A stretch of DNA of 64,000 nt. Origin: Lytechinus pictus (Eukaryota; Echinodermata; Echinoidea; Temnopleuroida; Toxopneustidae). Positions 10,851 through 22,990 of this stretch are shown in pieces. The stretch's first letter is position 1; each line of letters starts with the position of its first letter. The notes under the pieces were generated by a model that was not told where the DNA came from, searched no databases, and saw only the letters and a list, made by a program, of their open reading frames with translations. Where the stretch lies: positions 521,501 through 585,500 of the forward strand of contig NC_087252.1 in the NCBI RefSeq assembly GCF_037042905.1. Direction: 5' to 3'. Made by a program: the position numbers and the translations under genes.

Positions 10851-12410
10851 CTGGAGTCGGATACGTTGGTGTAACCATGGTAACTATGCGTATAAATACA
10901 GCATATTGCTTTTTGGCGCGTTTATGGTGGACATCCTCTTCAGCGATACAGACACACCGACGAAACTGACTCCAAATCAACCAATGATGTGCCTTCAAAA
11001 TAATGTAATAGATTTAATAGGTCAGGGACGGGTTTGTTGGTAAGACTGTATCATTACTGCCCGTTATGAAAAGTTCGAAAATTATGCCCGTGAATTCGTG
11101 TTGGGGTGATCATTACATACTAAAACCATAGAGCTATGCTAAAACAGAAATAAAATGTAATTTGATTCTCTACAAATTCCTGAATGCGTTGAGTTTCTTC
11201 TTTCATTTTATCTTAATTTCAAGCTTACCTTTTTTAAAGAGACAAACGTATAAAAAGCGCATAGAGAGTAACTATATAACGCGCGATATAATTTATCTTC
11301 GTCGTTTAAATATCGCAATTACTAGTAAGGAAAGAATAGAAACACATTTTTATTTTAACCAATCATAACTATGCATTGCAGTTCCATGCATGACCACCAA
11401 TTGTGATAGTAGACCTATACATGTATAAGGGGGGGGGGGGTAAAAAGAGAATTGAAATCGGGAGAAAAGGCGATGAAATGTGTAAACGGCAAAACAGTTA
11501 TAATTAAAACAGTTTGCTTGATTGCGCAATTCTACAATTACCCTTAATTTTTACGTATATAAATGGTTCAATCACAGCTAGCTTTGGGCCATTTTGCCCT
11601 TCCCCATCATATGAAATCGTTTCTTTTATTCAAGCTATATCATTTAAAGTGTATTGAAAAGGGATTATTTGATTGTGTAATTATACAATTAGCCTTATTT
11701 TTTATTTATTTATTTTTCTATATAACAATTCAAGCTTAGATTTAGATCATCGTGCTCTACACACCTATAAAAACGGTCTCTGCTTTTCCCTAGACACCCC
11801 CTCTCCCCTAGCCTGCCTTCCCCTCTCTTTCCCTTCCTTTTGTCGTGTTTGGGATCGGTAATATATAAAGGGAAGCTTAAATGAACATAGATGATGAACT
11901 CTGAAGAAAGTTATTTGCAGTTCAAAATCACGGGGAATTTAATAATCAATAATCAGCTACAGTTTACAATAAAAAAATGTTGTGGTCCCCCCTTAAATGT
12001 TTGGCTTCCGCCGCCAATGGAAGTACATGAAGATATCAATGAAGATTCAGATAAAAACAGGAGACGATGAATATAATAATTTCGAAGTCTAAGATTAAGA
12101 TTCTGAAGTTAAAATAATATTGGATGAGCGTCTAAATCTTGAAGTCAGTCAGTCTATATGGATGAGTGTCAGTGGGTCTAGTATTATCTCTTTTCTCTAA
12201 TATTCAAGAAGTCTTATTTATATCATTGGTTTTGGGGTGTAACAATATAAGGTGGGAGGGATCTAAACTTGATCTGATTGGACTACATGTAACTGTCTCA
12301 AACTTTCTCTGTTATAAGGGGGTGTTATGTGATGATGCTCTGTGCAAGTGACTGGGGCTGGAAGTGTGAGTCATACATCTTTTGTTCCTTGAAGTTGGGT
12401 TGGTCTTTTT
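10851..12410. other. No gene recognised
   Basis: AT-rich sequence with a G run at 11429 and a TC-rich patch at 11790-11840. No supported exon. Confidence 0.45.
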
Positions 12411-12630
12411 GAATTGAATTGAATTGAATTGAATTTATTCAAACCAGTCAAAGGAGATCAAAATACAAACAAAATAAATGGTTACATTATAAAGAACTAA
12501 AACAAATGACAGGTTTGGGACCCCAAAGAAGCACAGCTTGTAATCAGGGGCCCCTGCATAAGATATTTTACTCAAACATGGAATAACTATGAGAATAAGA
12601 AGAAAAAAAAAATACAAGGTATTTAAAGAT
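12411..12630 (-). mobile_element. 3' end of a CR1/L2-like LINE
   Basis: Read on the minus strand, an untranslated tail ends in AATAAA followed by (TTCAA)n at 12411-12440. Such short-repeat tails are typical of CR1/L2-type non-LTR elements. No reverse-transcriptase frame remains. Confidence 0.6.
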
Positions 12631-12872
12631 CACAACAGGAACATTACCATTTATGGTCAGGGTTTAGGAATTAAATGGTATTGGGGGTTTTGGGATTCTT
12701 AGATGACATTGGGGAAGTTTGCAAACAAGTGAAGGTGAATGACTGAAAGGATAACAGAAAGTTAAAAACATACTACATGATACTTTCTTTCTCCCCCTTC
12801 CCTTTTTCTTTCCCTTTAGTTTATTTTCATACTCCTTTTTCTCGGTCTTCTCGCATTTAATCAGGTCATACC

Positions 12873-13046
12873 AGGGGGCCGTTTCATAGAGATGTTCGTA
12901 AGTTAAGAGCGACTTTATGAACGACTGGTGAACCCTTCTTACGTGCTACGTGCTAAACCATCGCCAATTCAATATACCATTTACCACAAGAAAGGATCAC
13001 CAGTCGCTCTTAACTTACGAACAGCTTTATGAAACACCCACCAGGC
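12873..13046. mobile_element. GGGGCCGTTTCATAAAG foldback MITE, copy 2
   Basis: Same ends as copy 1 (GGGGGCCGTTTCATAGAG and GCTTTATGAAACACCCACC). A short internal expansion (ACGTGCTACGTGC) distinguishes it. Confidence 0.9.
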
Positions 13047-13488
13047 ATTTTAATTCTTATATGTTATCTCTCCATTTGCATGATATGCCAATCACAAATA
13101 AGAAAAAACATACAATATGTTTGAAAGATTGATAGTTATATCTTTTCATTTATCTTATCCCCTAATCCACTTTGATACGCGCTGATAAAAAGCGCGGAGC
13201 CTCTACAAAATATTAACTTAATAAATATCAAACCAAATCTGAAGACAAATCGGAAACAAGATTGCTGATGTTGCTTGTATAAAGGTGTGGGTTTCTTAAA
13301 TCTCATAGTATCTCTCATTAGCATTCCAAGTGTGAAGTTGAAATCCTTCCTAATTCCATAAAACGTATAGATTTACAATATATATAGACATAAAGAAGTA
13401 ACATTTAACGACAGCAGCATGACGGTGGTAGAATATCTAGATTCCAGAATCAATTGAAACAATTGATTGTCAAGGGGGTTATATCCAC

Positions 13489-14102
13489 CTCTGCCGCAGA
13501 AAGAGTTGCGTTTAAAACCCCCGTCACACTAGAGGCGGAATGAGCCGGAATGCCGTCGGAATGAAAATTCTTGGTACATTCCTGGATATTCGAAGCGCAT
13601 TCTAAAAATTCTGACTGCATTCTGAGTGCATTCCAGACATTCGGGTCCATTCTTGTGACCGGCCCGAATGTTTTGCTCATGTTCAAAACTTTCGAAGTGC
13701 ATTCGAAGTGCATTCTGACTGCTCTCTGACTGCATTCTACATATTCTTACGACATTCTTGTGTTCCGACTGTATTCGAGCTGCATTCGACAGTCAATACA
13801 CCCGGAATGTGCAAGAATCATTCAAGGCGGGATCGAAGGACGTTCTAAGTATTTGATCGACATTTTTGCAAAAGTAGTGAAAATTTCAAATTCCCTCCCG
13901 AATGTGGCACGAATTTTGAAAGTTCTTCATTCCGGCTGGTTCTGCTCGATTCCTGCTGATTCCGAATAAGTGTGACGGGGGTTTAAATGCAAGTCAAGAA
14001 ATCGATCGCAAGTCCCAAATGCGCGCTATTGATTGGTTGAAAATCAAGTTGCGCATGATTTTTAGGGTTGCGATTGATTGCAACTCTTTCTGCAACGGGC
14101 CC
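13489..14102. mobile_element. GTTGCAGAAAGAGTTGC MITE interrupted by another element
   Basis: The left part (to 13516) and right part (from 13988) together match the intact copy at 10706-10850. The break lies at GCGTTTAAA, exactly where the intact copy reads GCGTTTAAACGCAAG. Confidence 0.85.
13517..13982. mobile_element. Nested 466-bp element with ACCCCCGTCACACT ends
   Basis: Terminal inverted repeats are ACCCCCGTCACACT and AGTGTGACGGGGGT. It is flanked by TTAAA on both sides (13512-13516 and 13983-13987), a 5-bp target-site duplication of a word that is single in the intact host copy. The interior has repeated CATTC/GAATG words. The frames there carry no recognisable domain, so it is probably non-autonomous. 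Confidence 0.85.
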
Positions 14103-14415
14103 AAGAAAAGGGTTATTTCTTTGTCGCATTTTGATACAGATCTTTTAAGTGCAGTTTGATGATATTAATTCTCAGAAAGCAGATTTTTAATATGATTAAC
14201 ATGGTCTAAACAATTCGGAATTTTTACAATTGTTTCTTGAGCGATTATTTTGACAGCGCCAACTCCGCAAGACAAAATCAATGTCTGAAAGATTCCTCAT
14301 CGGATATACTCTCTTCAAACAGTATGCAAATCTTAATCATGTTTATGGTGCTATCATGATATTCAACACTGCAAGTTTGACTCTTTGATCAGCTAAGTGT
14401 AGGCTTGCAAACTAT

Positions 14416-14904
14416 AGGGGAAGCTCACCCTGACGAAAAGTTTGTTGTAAAATTGCAAAAAATAATGATAAATATCGCCGAAGGTTTGAGAAAATCCATC
14501 AAAGAATAAAAAAACATTAGAATTATAATTATTCGATTTGTGACGTCATAATGCGAGCAGCTTTCCTACGTATCGAATGGTAAAAATCAATTAAATGTAA
14601 TTTTCTCAAAAAAAATTAAAATGACTTTTAATGTACGTTTAGTATGATCAATAGACAAATTATTTCACACCCATTCCTAGAGAGAAAACAAAATTAAGTC
14701 ATCACGAACCATTAAAAAATTGAAATTTATGCACTTTACATAACATATGGGGCAGCTGCTTGTTTATGACGTCACTAATCCAAAATGTAACATTCTTATA
14801 ACTTCCTTAATCTTTAATTGATTTTTCTAAAACCTTCATCAATATTTGTTTTAATTTTTTTCTGCTATCTTTACAACAAACTTTTCTTCAAGGTGAACTT
14901 CTTA
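14416..14904. mobile_element. Foldback element, GAAAAGTTTGTTGTAAA family, copy 1
   Basis: The left end GGGGAAGCTCACCCTGACG and right AAGGTGAACTTCTT enclose inverse copies of AAAGTTTGTTGTAAA and TTGTGACGTCATAA. A second copy lies at 44553-45018 and half a copy at 53240-53420. Confidence 0.75.
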
Positions 14905-14924
14905 ATCCACCATGAAATTTTAAC

Positions 14925-15110
14925 TCCAAAGTGTGCAGTGTTAATATAAAAACATGGTGTTGTAAAATAACAACAAAGGGTATTGAACTAACACCATTAA
15001 TTCAACTTCGGTGTAAAATACACTCTTTTTGGCTAAACACCAACATGCCAGTGGTGTATAGTTTAAACACTGCCGCTATCTTTGAAGTTTCCAGGGGTAC
15101 CTTAATGAAG
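14925..15110. mobile_element. GGTGTTA/TAACACC-rich foldback remnant
   Basis: Repeated GTGTTA/TAACAC words in both orientations between 'agtgtgcagtgttaat' and 'ttaaacactgccgc' make an imperfect palindrome related to the clearer copy at 27571-27818. Confidence 0.45.
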
Positions 15111-15929
15111 GTGCACAGAAATCTAATTGATTTGATCATAACATTTCTACCCCCTTCCCCGAAAACAATACAAAGGGAATCAAATATATGAAATATATAA
15201 ATTAAGAAATTAAACAAAAAACACGAAAATAAATATGTAAACCTAATCACTGTTTTTCTGAACAATGGAAGCTTTCCATGATCATTGATTATTTTCGTTT
15301 AATGAATAAGAAAAATATATTTCTTTCCAATTGTTTTAAGAGAAAATTTAATATAAAACTTAGGCGTCTGACGCATGTTTGCAAGGTCTGCATGTCAGCT
15401 GCAAATGGTTAGTCGAGTAATTCAGAAAACAATGACTTTTTTCTTTCAAAACACTAAGTTTAACTTACCTGAATCAGTAGATAAAGAAGAAGGATCCACG
15501 AATATTATATGAGTGATGAAACTTGAAGAAAACAGATCGAGAAACTACGATGGATGAAGAACGAAGTACGAGCTATATACTTCTTGAACAAACTTTGATG
15601 TAAACAAAGTCAGAAAAGACGATGGATGAAGAACGAAAACTACAAAGTTATGAATATTTCTTCCTGAAATACTTGACGAAATTATTGATGGAGAACGAAA
15701 ACTCTGAGGTAATACTTCCTTAGTAACTAAAAGATCTCCTCTCTGGAGTAGCTTTTCGTTCGAAAGTGAAAATGGATGGTTGCTAGGATGAGAGGATAGA
15801 GGCCGGTTTTATCGCATCCATTCCGCATCACTGGTCTCACCGTTGAATTAAAGATTGATGAGTGTATACTGTGTTTTTAAAGTCGTGTATGCGCATGCGC
15901 CAAGAGGGTTGACGGGAACTTTTTCCCAG
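15111..15929. other. No gene recognised; GATGGATGAAGAACGAA repeats
   Basis: At 15549-15693 the word 'gatggatgaagaacgaa' and variants occur three times. Otherwise nothing is supported. Confidence 0.4.
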
Positions 15930-16052
15930 GCAGGGGCGGATCTAGCTTTAACCAAGAAGGGGTTTGACCGAGAAATTTGAAAGGGGGGGGGGGGGTAACT
16001 GTATTTGAGGTTCCCTCTAACCCCCCCCCCCCCGAAGATCCGCCACTGCCGG
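15930..16052. repeat. Foldback with poly-G and poly-C arms
   Basis: GCAGGGGCGGATCTAGC near the left and GAAGATCCGCCACTGCC at the right are inverse. A G run near 15981 faces a C run near 16021. A stable hairpin or quadruplex is possible. Confidence 0.6.
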
Positions 16053-16099
16053 GGGGGCACCCGTTCCATTCCCCTTTTCTCCTTCTAATTCTCCCTCAA

Positions 16100-16215
16100 C
16101 TTCTTCAGTCTTCTTCTTCATCATCATCATCATCATCATCACCATCATCATCATCTTCTTCTTCTTCTACTTCTTCTTCTTCTTCTTCTCCTTCATCTTC
16201 TTCTTCTTCTTTTCG
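16100..16215. repeat. (TCA)n/(TTC)n microsatellite
   Basis: TCATCA passing into TTCTTC triplets. The serine-rich frame across it is repeat translation. Confidence 0.9.
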
Positions 16216-17520
16216 TTTTTTCATCCTTCACAATCATTGAAGTATATGTAATACATTTTTTTCAATTGGATAAATACATTATCCGCTTGAAATTTTGAGA
16301 CGTTACTGAAGTGCAAGATATGGTCACACCCCACCCCCACGTGGAAAGACATTCAAAGTCAAGACGGTTTCTTTAAAAGGTCTTTTGGGGTTAAACATGT
16401 CTACTAATTTCGCACTTTAATATCTTTTTAATGCTAATTTTCGAGGAGGTAAAATGTTGACGGCCTTTTTTTTTTTTTTGGGGGGGGGGGCCGTCGACAA
16501 TGTTTGCTTCTCTCATTAATTTTTTGCGTAGGTATCGACCCATTCTACCTCACCTGTGACCGGTTTTTCAACGAGAACCAAACCTTTCACAAAATCAATT
16601 TGTTTATTGTTTGTTATTTTAGTTATCTTTTTTATCAAATTACTGTTTACATGGTGCTTTGATTGATACAGAAGAAAACTGTAATTTCCCCTTTTCCATT
16701 TTTGTCAAAAAATAATGCAAGCACGTATCCATTCGCCTTTGGAGGTCATGAACTGTAAATACAACACTACCGAAGCCTTGTTGGAGGGTAATTAGGTGAT
16801 TTGACGTCGTGATGGAAAGGATAAACGACTTCTCCTATATTCACCCCCTCCCCGGTAAATCTTTATTGTCTTTTCCCCACGTTTTGCCAATTTTATAGGG
16901 ACAAGGGGCCTAGTTCCCCTTTGTCGCCTTTATAATCAAGTAAGCAATCTTACGATATACGAACAGTAAGGCCAAGAAATGAATAACGAGTCATTGTCAG
17001 CGGTTTAAACAGAGCCCCCTGTCATTGCCTGTATAACGTAATTACTGCGGGAAAGATTTTATCATCATTCCAGGACCCGTCGGAAATTGATTTCTTCATA
17101 ATCGTCATTAAACTGCATGGATTCTGAAGAAATATGACAGAAAATCCCGCTGGGTTGTGAATAGCTGATATAGTAATTATTTTACCACAAAACAAGGTTA
17201 GTGTGTCGTTGGTAAAGTAGATCATTAAACTAGAGCGATTAAGTAAGTCACATAGTTATTAACAATATCGCTCTATTTTTCTAATTCATTCTGGAAATTA
17301 AAATCATTTTTTTATAAATCTTCTCGAACATATAAAATGTTGAATATCAGAGGCATAAAGATAAGTATATTTTGACATCCTTAATTAGTTCAAAGTCTGA
17401 TTACTTTATATTTTGTTCTTATTCTTTCATTCATTTAAACATCTCAACTTTGCTATTTTACGTTTGAATATACATATATATATGTCTGGCTTAATACATA
17501 TATATATTGGCGAAGAAGCT
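16216..17520. other. No gene recognised
   Basis: Contains a T run then G run at 16470-16491 and otherwise ordinary AT-rich sequence with no domain-like frame. Confidence 0.45.
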
Positions 17521-17522
17521 CA

Positions 17523-17611
17523 AAAACCATTGAAGCTAGAGACGTAGCCAGGATTTCTTCAACTTTTATTAGTACAAGCTTTCGGCCATTTAGTTCCTTG
17601 CTCATCACAAT
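17523..17611 (-). mobile_element. Possible Penelope-like 3' remnant
   Basis: On the minus strand it reads TGATGAGCAAGGAACTAAAT, then GGCCGAAAGC, before a TGAAGAAATCCTGGCTACG tail. A 'GATGA...CCGAAA' arrangement resembles the 3' ends of Penelope-like elements, but there is no coding sequence, so this is a guess. Confidence 0.25.
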
Positions 17612-17638
<27 letters not shown>

Positions 17639-17643
<5 letters not shown>

Positions 17644-18871
17644 TAGTAAGGTGTGGAGTGCCCCAAGGCTCAATATTAGGCCCATTATTATTTCTTTTAT
17701 TTGTAAATGACATGTGCAATATTTCTGAACAATTTGAGCCAATATTATTTGCGGATGATACTAGTGTGTTTATGTCCCACCATGATATCATTACTCTACA
17801 AAATAACTTTAATACTGAATTCGACAAACTGGTTGTCTGGCTTAATAATAATAAACTTGTGCTTAACCAAAAAAAAAAAAAATTCATGACTTTTACAAAA
17901 AAACATATTGATGCAACCCAAATAAAATTAACTATTGACAATAAATTAACATGGAATGAACACACTAGTGTCATCTGCAATAAAGTATTCAAACGTATTG
18001 GTTTATTTTACAAACTGAAATCTTTTCCTAAAGAAACTCTAATGATCTTATACAACACGTTGATATTGCCACATATGTATTACTGTATTCTTACATGGGC
18101 ATGCTCTAGTATGCAAAATACAAATAGACCTTTAGTGCTACAAAAGAAAATTATAAGACTTGTTTATCACAGCCAATACCTTGCCCATACCAACCCTATA
18201 TTCTTCAATCTAAAGACTTTGAAAATGCCTGATATATATGTATACCAATGTGCAATATTTATGTATTTATGTATCCATAAATTATTACCATCTATTATTT
18301 CATACTTCCAACTGAACAGAAATATTCATGAATATGAAACTAGGCATTCAAATAATTTTCACTTTCCTTTAACAAAAACTTTAACCTATCAAAATACAAT
18401 TTTTTATGAAGGTCCCTTTAATTTGTAATGAATTACTGATTACAATAAGACAGAGTCCAACGCTGGATACTTTTAAAAGAAAAATGAAATTTTTACCATT
18501 ACATAAGTACCTCTTAAATGTAACAGTTTGATATTTTAAATAAGAAATGTATGCGTGTGTGTTTGCGGGTGTTTGATTACGAATGGTGTATGTGTGTTGA
18601 TGTATGGGTGTATGATTTAAATGTACTATTTTCAATTAATTTTACTTTGCTACTTATAATCAACAATTCAAAATATAAATCTTCTGATCTGTATGGAGAT
18701 TGTCTTTTAATATAAGGCTCTGCCTTTCTGCCTCTCCTAATACTTTCATTTGTACATTTGTATTACTTGTTTTGATATATTTTCTTTATCTATACTCCTT
18801 TATATGTGTGTATATATTTACATTGTTATATGTTTTTTAATGAAAGTATTGAATAAATGAAAAAAAAAAAA
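17639..18871 (+). mobile_element. 5'-truncated non-LTR retrotransposon with poly-A tail
   Basis: The copy starts abruptly in the reverse-transcriptase palm and ends GAATAAATGAAAAA with an A run at 18859-18871. Both sides are (TA)n: 17612-17638 before and 18872-18884 after. This looks like target-primed insertion into a TA microsatellite, with truncation at the 5' end. The coding part is described separately. Confidence 0.85.
17643..18531 (+). pseudogene. Reverse transcriptase C-terminal half (Jockey/CR1-like)
   Basis: The frame opens with GVPQGSILGPLLFLLFVND, continues to FADDT (catalytic Asp pair) about 30 residues on, and then has the thumb-type segments LSWNEH-like (LTWNEH), a YNTLILPHMYY region, LLQKK-like (VLQKK) and the late YEGP motif. 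It lacks the endonuclease and the first reverse-transcriptase blocks. The frame closes at 18428. A -1 shift at about 18417 recovers NELLITIRQSPTLDTFKRKM and its end at 18529-18531, which is the expected C-terminus of such enzymes. An expanded A run near 17870 encodes a Lys string. It is a dead but fairly young copy. Confidence 0.85.
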
Positions 18872-18884
18872 TATATATATATAT

Positions 18885-19740
18885 TTCCATTTTCGTACAA
18901 TCGCCTCATTGTCGCAATAGAGAGCAAAAAGAACGAATTCCGTGAACGAAGTATGCGCAGATGCAGATTATGTAGAAACTTTTATGCGCATTCCACACCT
19001 TTATTTTTATTGTTTTGGTATGTTATTTTTATATATTGTGTATAATTAATATTTGTGAAATTTTCTTTTATGCTATATGAGGACCCTTCGGTAGACCAGA
19101 AACAACATGATTGATGCTGCTGAGCAAGGCCATCCTCCCGTTTTCATTTATGAATTTCACATGCATCATCATATATGTAATGTTATTTGTTTTTAACGGA
19201 ATTAAATTCAACCAATTCAATCAATCAACCTGACACGTGCATGAGCAAACTTTATAGCCAGAACTTATCGCATGTACGCACTAATGCTCCTGGATTGTGA
19301 TTATCTATTAATCAATATATTTTATTTATTTATTTTTTCACAATGTCAAAAAAGTACATTAACATGAGTAAGGACAAAATGCTACAATAAAAGCTTAAAG
19401 CTTGGTTGCTTGAAACACCTTTAAAATTTATTTTTTATCATTCACGGCCCTGGGAATGATTTTTGGCTTGGAGTGCTGAAGTAAATTTGAAGCAAAAAAA
19501 AAAGCAAAATAAAAAAAGATACCACTACAAAGTGAAGACCATATTGGACCCAAGGAATTGACAAGCAAAAAAAAAAAAGGGGGGGGGGTAATTACAAAAT
19601 GTTTGTCTTTTTCCTTATATTTTTCCCATTTGCCACACCTAGAAGAATTCCGGGGGGGGGTGCTGCCTATGGAGAATAATGCACACAGCACCCCCTCTTC
19701 CCTGGGCCATGTATCACTTAAAATACAATAAACAATAAAA
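18885..19740. other. No gene recognised
   Basis: AT-rich sequence with A and G runs near 19570 and 19656. An AATTCAACC/AATCAATC stretch at 19200-19230 may be a decayed LINE tail. No supported gene. Confidence 0.4.
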
Positions 19741-19759
19741 ATAAGGAAAATGAGAGATA

Positions 19760-20045
19760 ATACGGCGTCGGCTGGGGTGTACTGGGTGCACATGTACCCT
19801 CGCGCTGAGGCAGAGGAGTTCCGACACTGGCAAGCAAAACGAAATTCGCACCCCTTTCTTCATGTTCTTCTGCTTTCAAAAGCTGATTTTCCAAACTTTA
19901 GTTCCACCTCCCCAAGATGTGCACCCCTCCCGATACCACTTTAGTTCTACCTCCCAAGATGTGCACCCCTCCCGATACCACTTTAGTCATGTTAGTTCCA
20001 CCCCCCCCCCATTATGTGCACCTCCCCATGCTCAACCCAGCCTAC
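19760..20045. repeat. 37-bp GC-rich tandem repeat within a foldback
   Basis: 'agatgtgcacccctcccgat' recurs with a period near 37 bp between 19915 and 20020. GGCTGGGGTG near 19770 is roughly inverse to 'caacccagcctacgcc' at the end. The Pro/Ser frame is repeat translation. Confidence 0.55.
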
Positions 20046-20959
20046 GCCCTTAGATAAGAAGAACAAGGGAAAAAATGAAGGGTTGTCTTGACATTGAACA
20101 GTTAAGAATCAAGTTGTTATAAATATATGGCAATTTTGTAAATCAAACAAAGTTAGGTTTTTAATTCTCCATTTACAACGAAAAGTAAGGAAAAATATTT
20201 AAAATAACTCACATGCTTTTGCGCATTTGACCGATTCTGCAATTTTGACTGCAATTTTGACAGGAGAATGCTTTTTAAAGTTAATTTGAAAGAATGTGAG
20301 ATTTTCAAATTTCGAATATTATCTGGGTCCGGGAGAATTCCAAGCATCTGAACCGCGATGTCAGATTGTTTCATGTGCTAATGCGGTAAGGGATTAAATC
20401 GTGTACGTTCAATGATCAACGATCATTATCACATCAGTTTAGTTCGCTTTCATTAGAATGTGAAATGACAATCTGTATTACAATTGAAATTATCATTTTT
20501 ATCATAACTTAATTATCATTACTATTATCAAAACTGTTTAAATCATTTATAGTGATAGTGTTGTTCTTAGGAGTATAATAATAATAATATTTTAATGTTT
20601 ACTATATACTCTTTTGGGTAACATTTGTTTTTCTTATATACATTATATTTTTATCATAAATCATCGAGAATCCCAGTAATCAAAATTGAATTGAATTGAA
20701 AATTCATTATCCCTTTACGGAAAATTTGTCTTCACTGGTGTATTACAATAAGGTATAAGTTTACATATGAGATGACAAATATAAATCAGCATGTCAGCCG
20801 AAATAATCAATAAAGACTGACCTGATCCCAATATAAACTTAAAAAATTAGCTAAAATAAATACTAAGAATTAAAAAAAGCCAAGTATTATGTAAACATAT
20901 TGATTAAGAATAAGCTCCGATAGCAATAAAATATGAAGGAGTGTTTGATAGAGAAACCA
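20046..20959. other. AT-rich; possible LINE tail at 20580-20700
   Basis: A run ending in (TTGAA)n at 20686-20700 on the plus strand resembles a CR1/L2-like tail. Nothing else is recognised. Confidence 0.35.
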
Positions 20960-21245
20960 ACGAATCGAAATTGCCTCACAGCCTTACCCTATGGCATAAT
21001 GAGCCAAATATTTTTTTTGTGGGACAAGATATGGCGTTCCGGGCAAAATATATTGTAAAGAAAGTTGCAAGCGAGTCAACAACAATTTCGACATATTTTA
21101 TGACAAAAATCAAATTTTGTGATAGATTTTGGCATAATATTCAGAAGATAATATTACATTTTAATCTTCTCTTTCTTTTTCTTGGTCGTGATTTTTTTTT
21201 TTTAGGGGGGGGGAGGGGGGGGGGCAAGCGCCACAGTCCCCCCTT
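20960..21245. repeat. Dispersed repeat, G-rich-head family
   Basis: Shares 'caaattttgtgatagatttt' and 'ataatattcagaa' with the copy at 4573-5045, and ends in G runs at 21206-21225. Confidence 0.6.
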
Positions 21246-22119
21246 CTGTTCCCATCTGTCTCTACCAAACCATAAACCAATTTTATTGTAGTAATTGTGA
21301 TGTTTATTAATTTTTTTTTAGATATTGCTTTACATCTTAGACATGTCATGCACGTCGTAGCATGGGAACAAAAGAAAAAATATATACAAATATACTAAAA
21401 GTCCCATTTTTTACTGTTTCGCTTTTTAGCCAGGTCATTGACCAGAAGTGGAGTTATTTGAAAAAAGGAGTAATCTAAAAACAATTCTTAGAATCAATTC
21501 GACATCGATCATCATGATAATGCGGTGTGCCAATCATTTAATTTTCTGAGAAAGGTTTTAAAAGCTTGAAGACTGTGATTAATTAGATGTGGTTTGCACG
21601 CATAGATTTACAATAACCCGTTATTTATGAGAGTTTTTATCACATATGTTTTGGAATATTACCGAGTATTCCAGGGGGAGATGATTATTGGAACCAAACG
21701 GAAAATATCCTTTAACCACTAAAGGACTAAAATTCGTGAAACTGTAGTGACCAAACTCATTTCTTTGTTTGCAATTGTTTGAACTTTCATGATTTCAACA
21801 CAACCCGGAATGTTGTACAGTGGTAAAAAAAAAAAAATGAAAATGTAGAATTAAGGAATGAGATTGGTCACTTACAAAACCAATCATTTAACGTTTTGTT
21901 GGTCAAACTATTGACTTAAAAGATTTAATAAAAATAAAGAAAATCCTGGCGCACTGATGTATATACTAACGGAGAGGGAGCGCTTGAGGTGGTTATCCCA
22001 TGTCCAATTCAATGGAATTCTAAATTATTTGAACGTGCAGAATTTTACATTTCTATATTCGATGCCAGAGACTTTGAAACATGCAGGAAATTTCAAAACA
22101 TTCCATTCTTTCTTTATTT
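21246..22119. other. No gene recognised
   Basis: Ordinary AT-rich sequence with no supported feature. Confidence 0.4.
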
Positions 22120-22225
22120 TTTTTTCTTCCTTCCTTCCTTCCTTCCTCCCTCCCTTCCTTTCTCCCTCCCTCCCTCCCTCCCTTCCTTCCTTCCTTCCTT
22201 CCTTCCTTCTTTCTTTCTTTGTTTC
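22120..22225. repeat. (TTCC)n microsatellite
   Basis: TTCC/CTCC tetranucleotide array. The frames across it on both strands are repeat translations. Confidence 0.95.
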
Positions 22226-22839
22226 TTTCTTTGATAATCAAGTAAGGTATTCTGGAGATACAGGCATGGAAATTTTGTCTTAGAACTGGACAAGATATTC
22301 ATTATGTAGTCATGACGTAATCTATTAAATTTAAAGTAATTCATATCGCCTTTCTCAATCACAAACACAATATCGTATCAAGTAATCGCAAAACTCAATT
22401 ACACGCAAATTAAGCATATTCCATGTGTAATCAAGAAGGCCGGAAAGCATCCTGGGTAATTGAAAACATTTGCCATTTATTTTCTCCACATAATATATAC
22501 GCTGTTGATTATGTAATTCATTCTTTATTGCAACATGGAATTAGCTACAGCGAGGAATCGTCATTCTTCGAAATGCTGGGTATTTGCTCACGTTTATCTG
22601 AAATTAATGTTACGCATTATTTGGCTTCAGCTGGTAGGGATGATTAAAATATCATTCATTCCGTTCTAGGAACATGAAATTGAATCTGCAGCGAGAAATC
22701 TACCTTCTTTGATATGATTGTATTCACCGTGTAAGAAATAAAAGCACTTTGGGTGGTTTATTTTAGATCTAAACTCTGTCATAAAAAAATAGCCTCTTCC
22801 GTTGATCGTCTTGTGTCGATATATTTCAATGCAGGCCCC

Positions 22840-22990
22840 AATATTAATGAGGGGCGGTGATACCGACCCCCCCCCCCCAGAAAAATTTGTCATTAAGGGA
22901 GAAAAAAAAGGAAAGACAAGGGGATGAAATAATGATATCATATTTTGTATATTATCTTTAAAATCTATCATAAAATTAGATAAAAGCTAT
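22840..22990. repeat. Dispersed repeat, G/C-rich-head fragment
   Basis: A C run (22866-22879) followed by an AAAAAAAGGAAAG stretch and 'aaaatctatcataaaattag' as in other members of the G-rich-head family. Confidence 0.45.
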
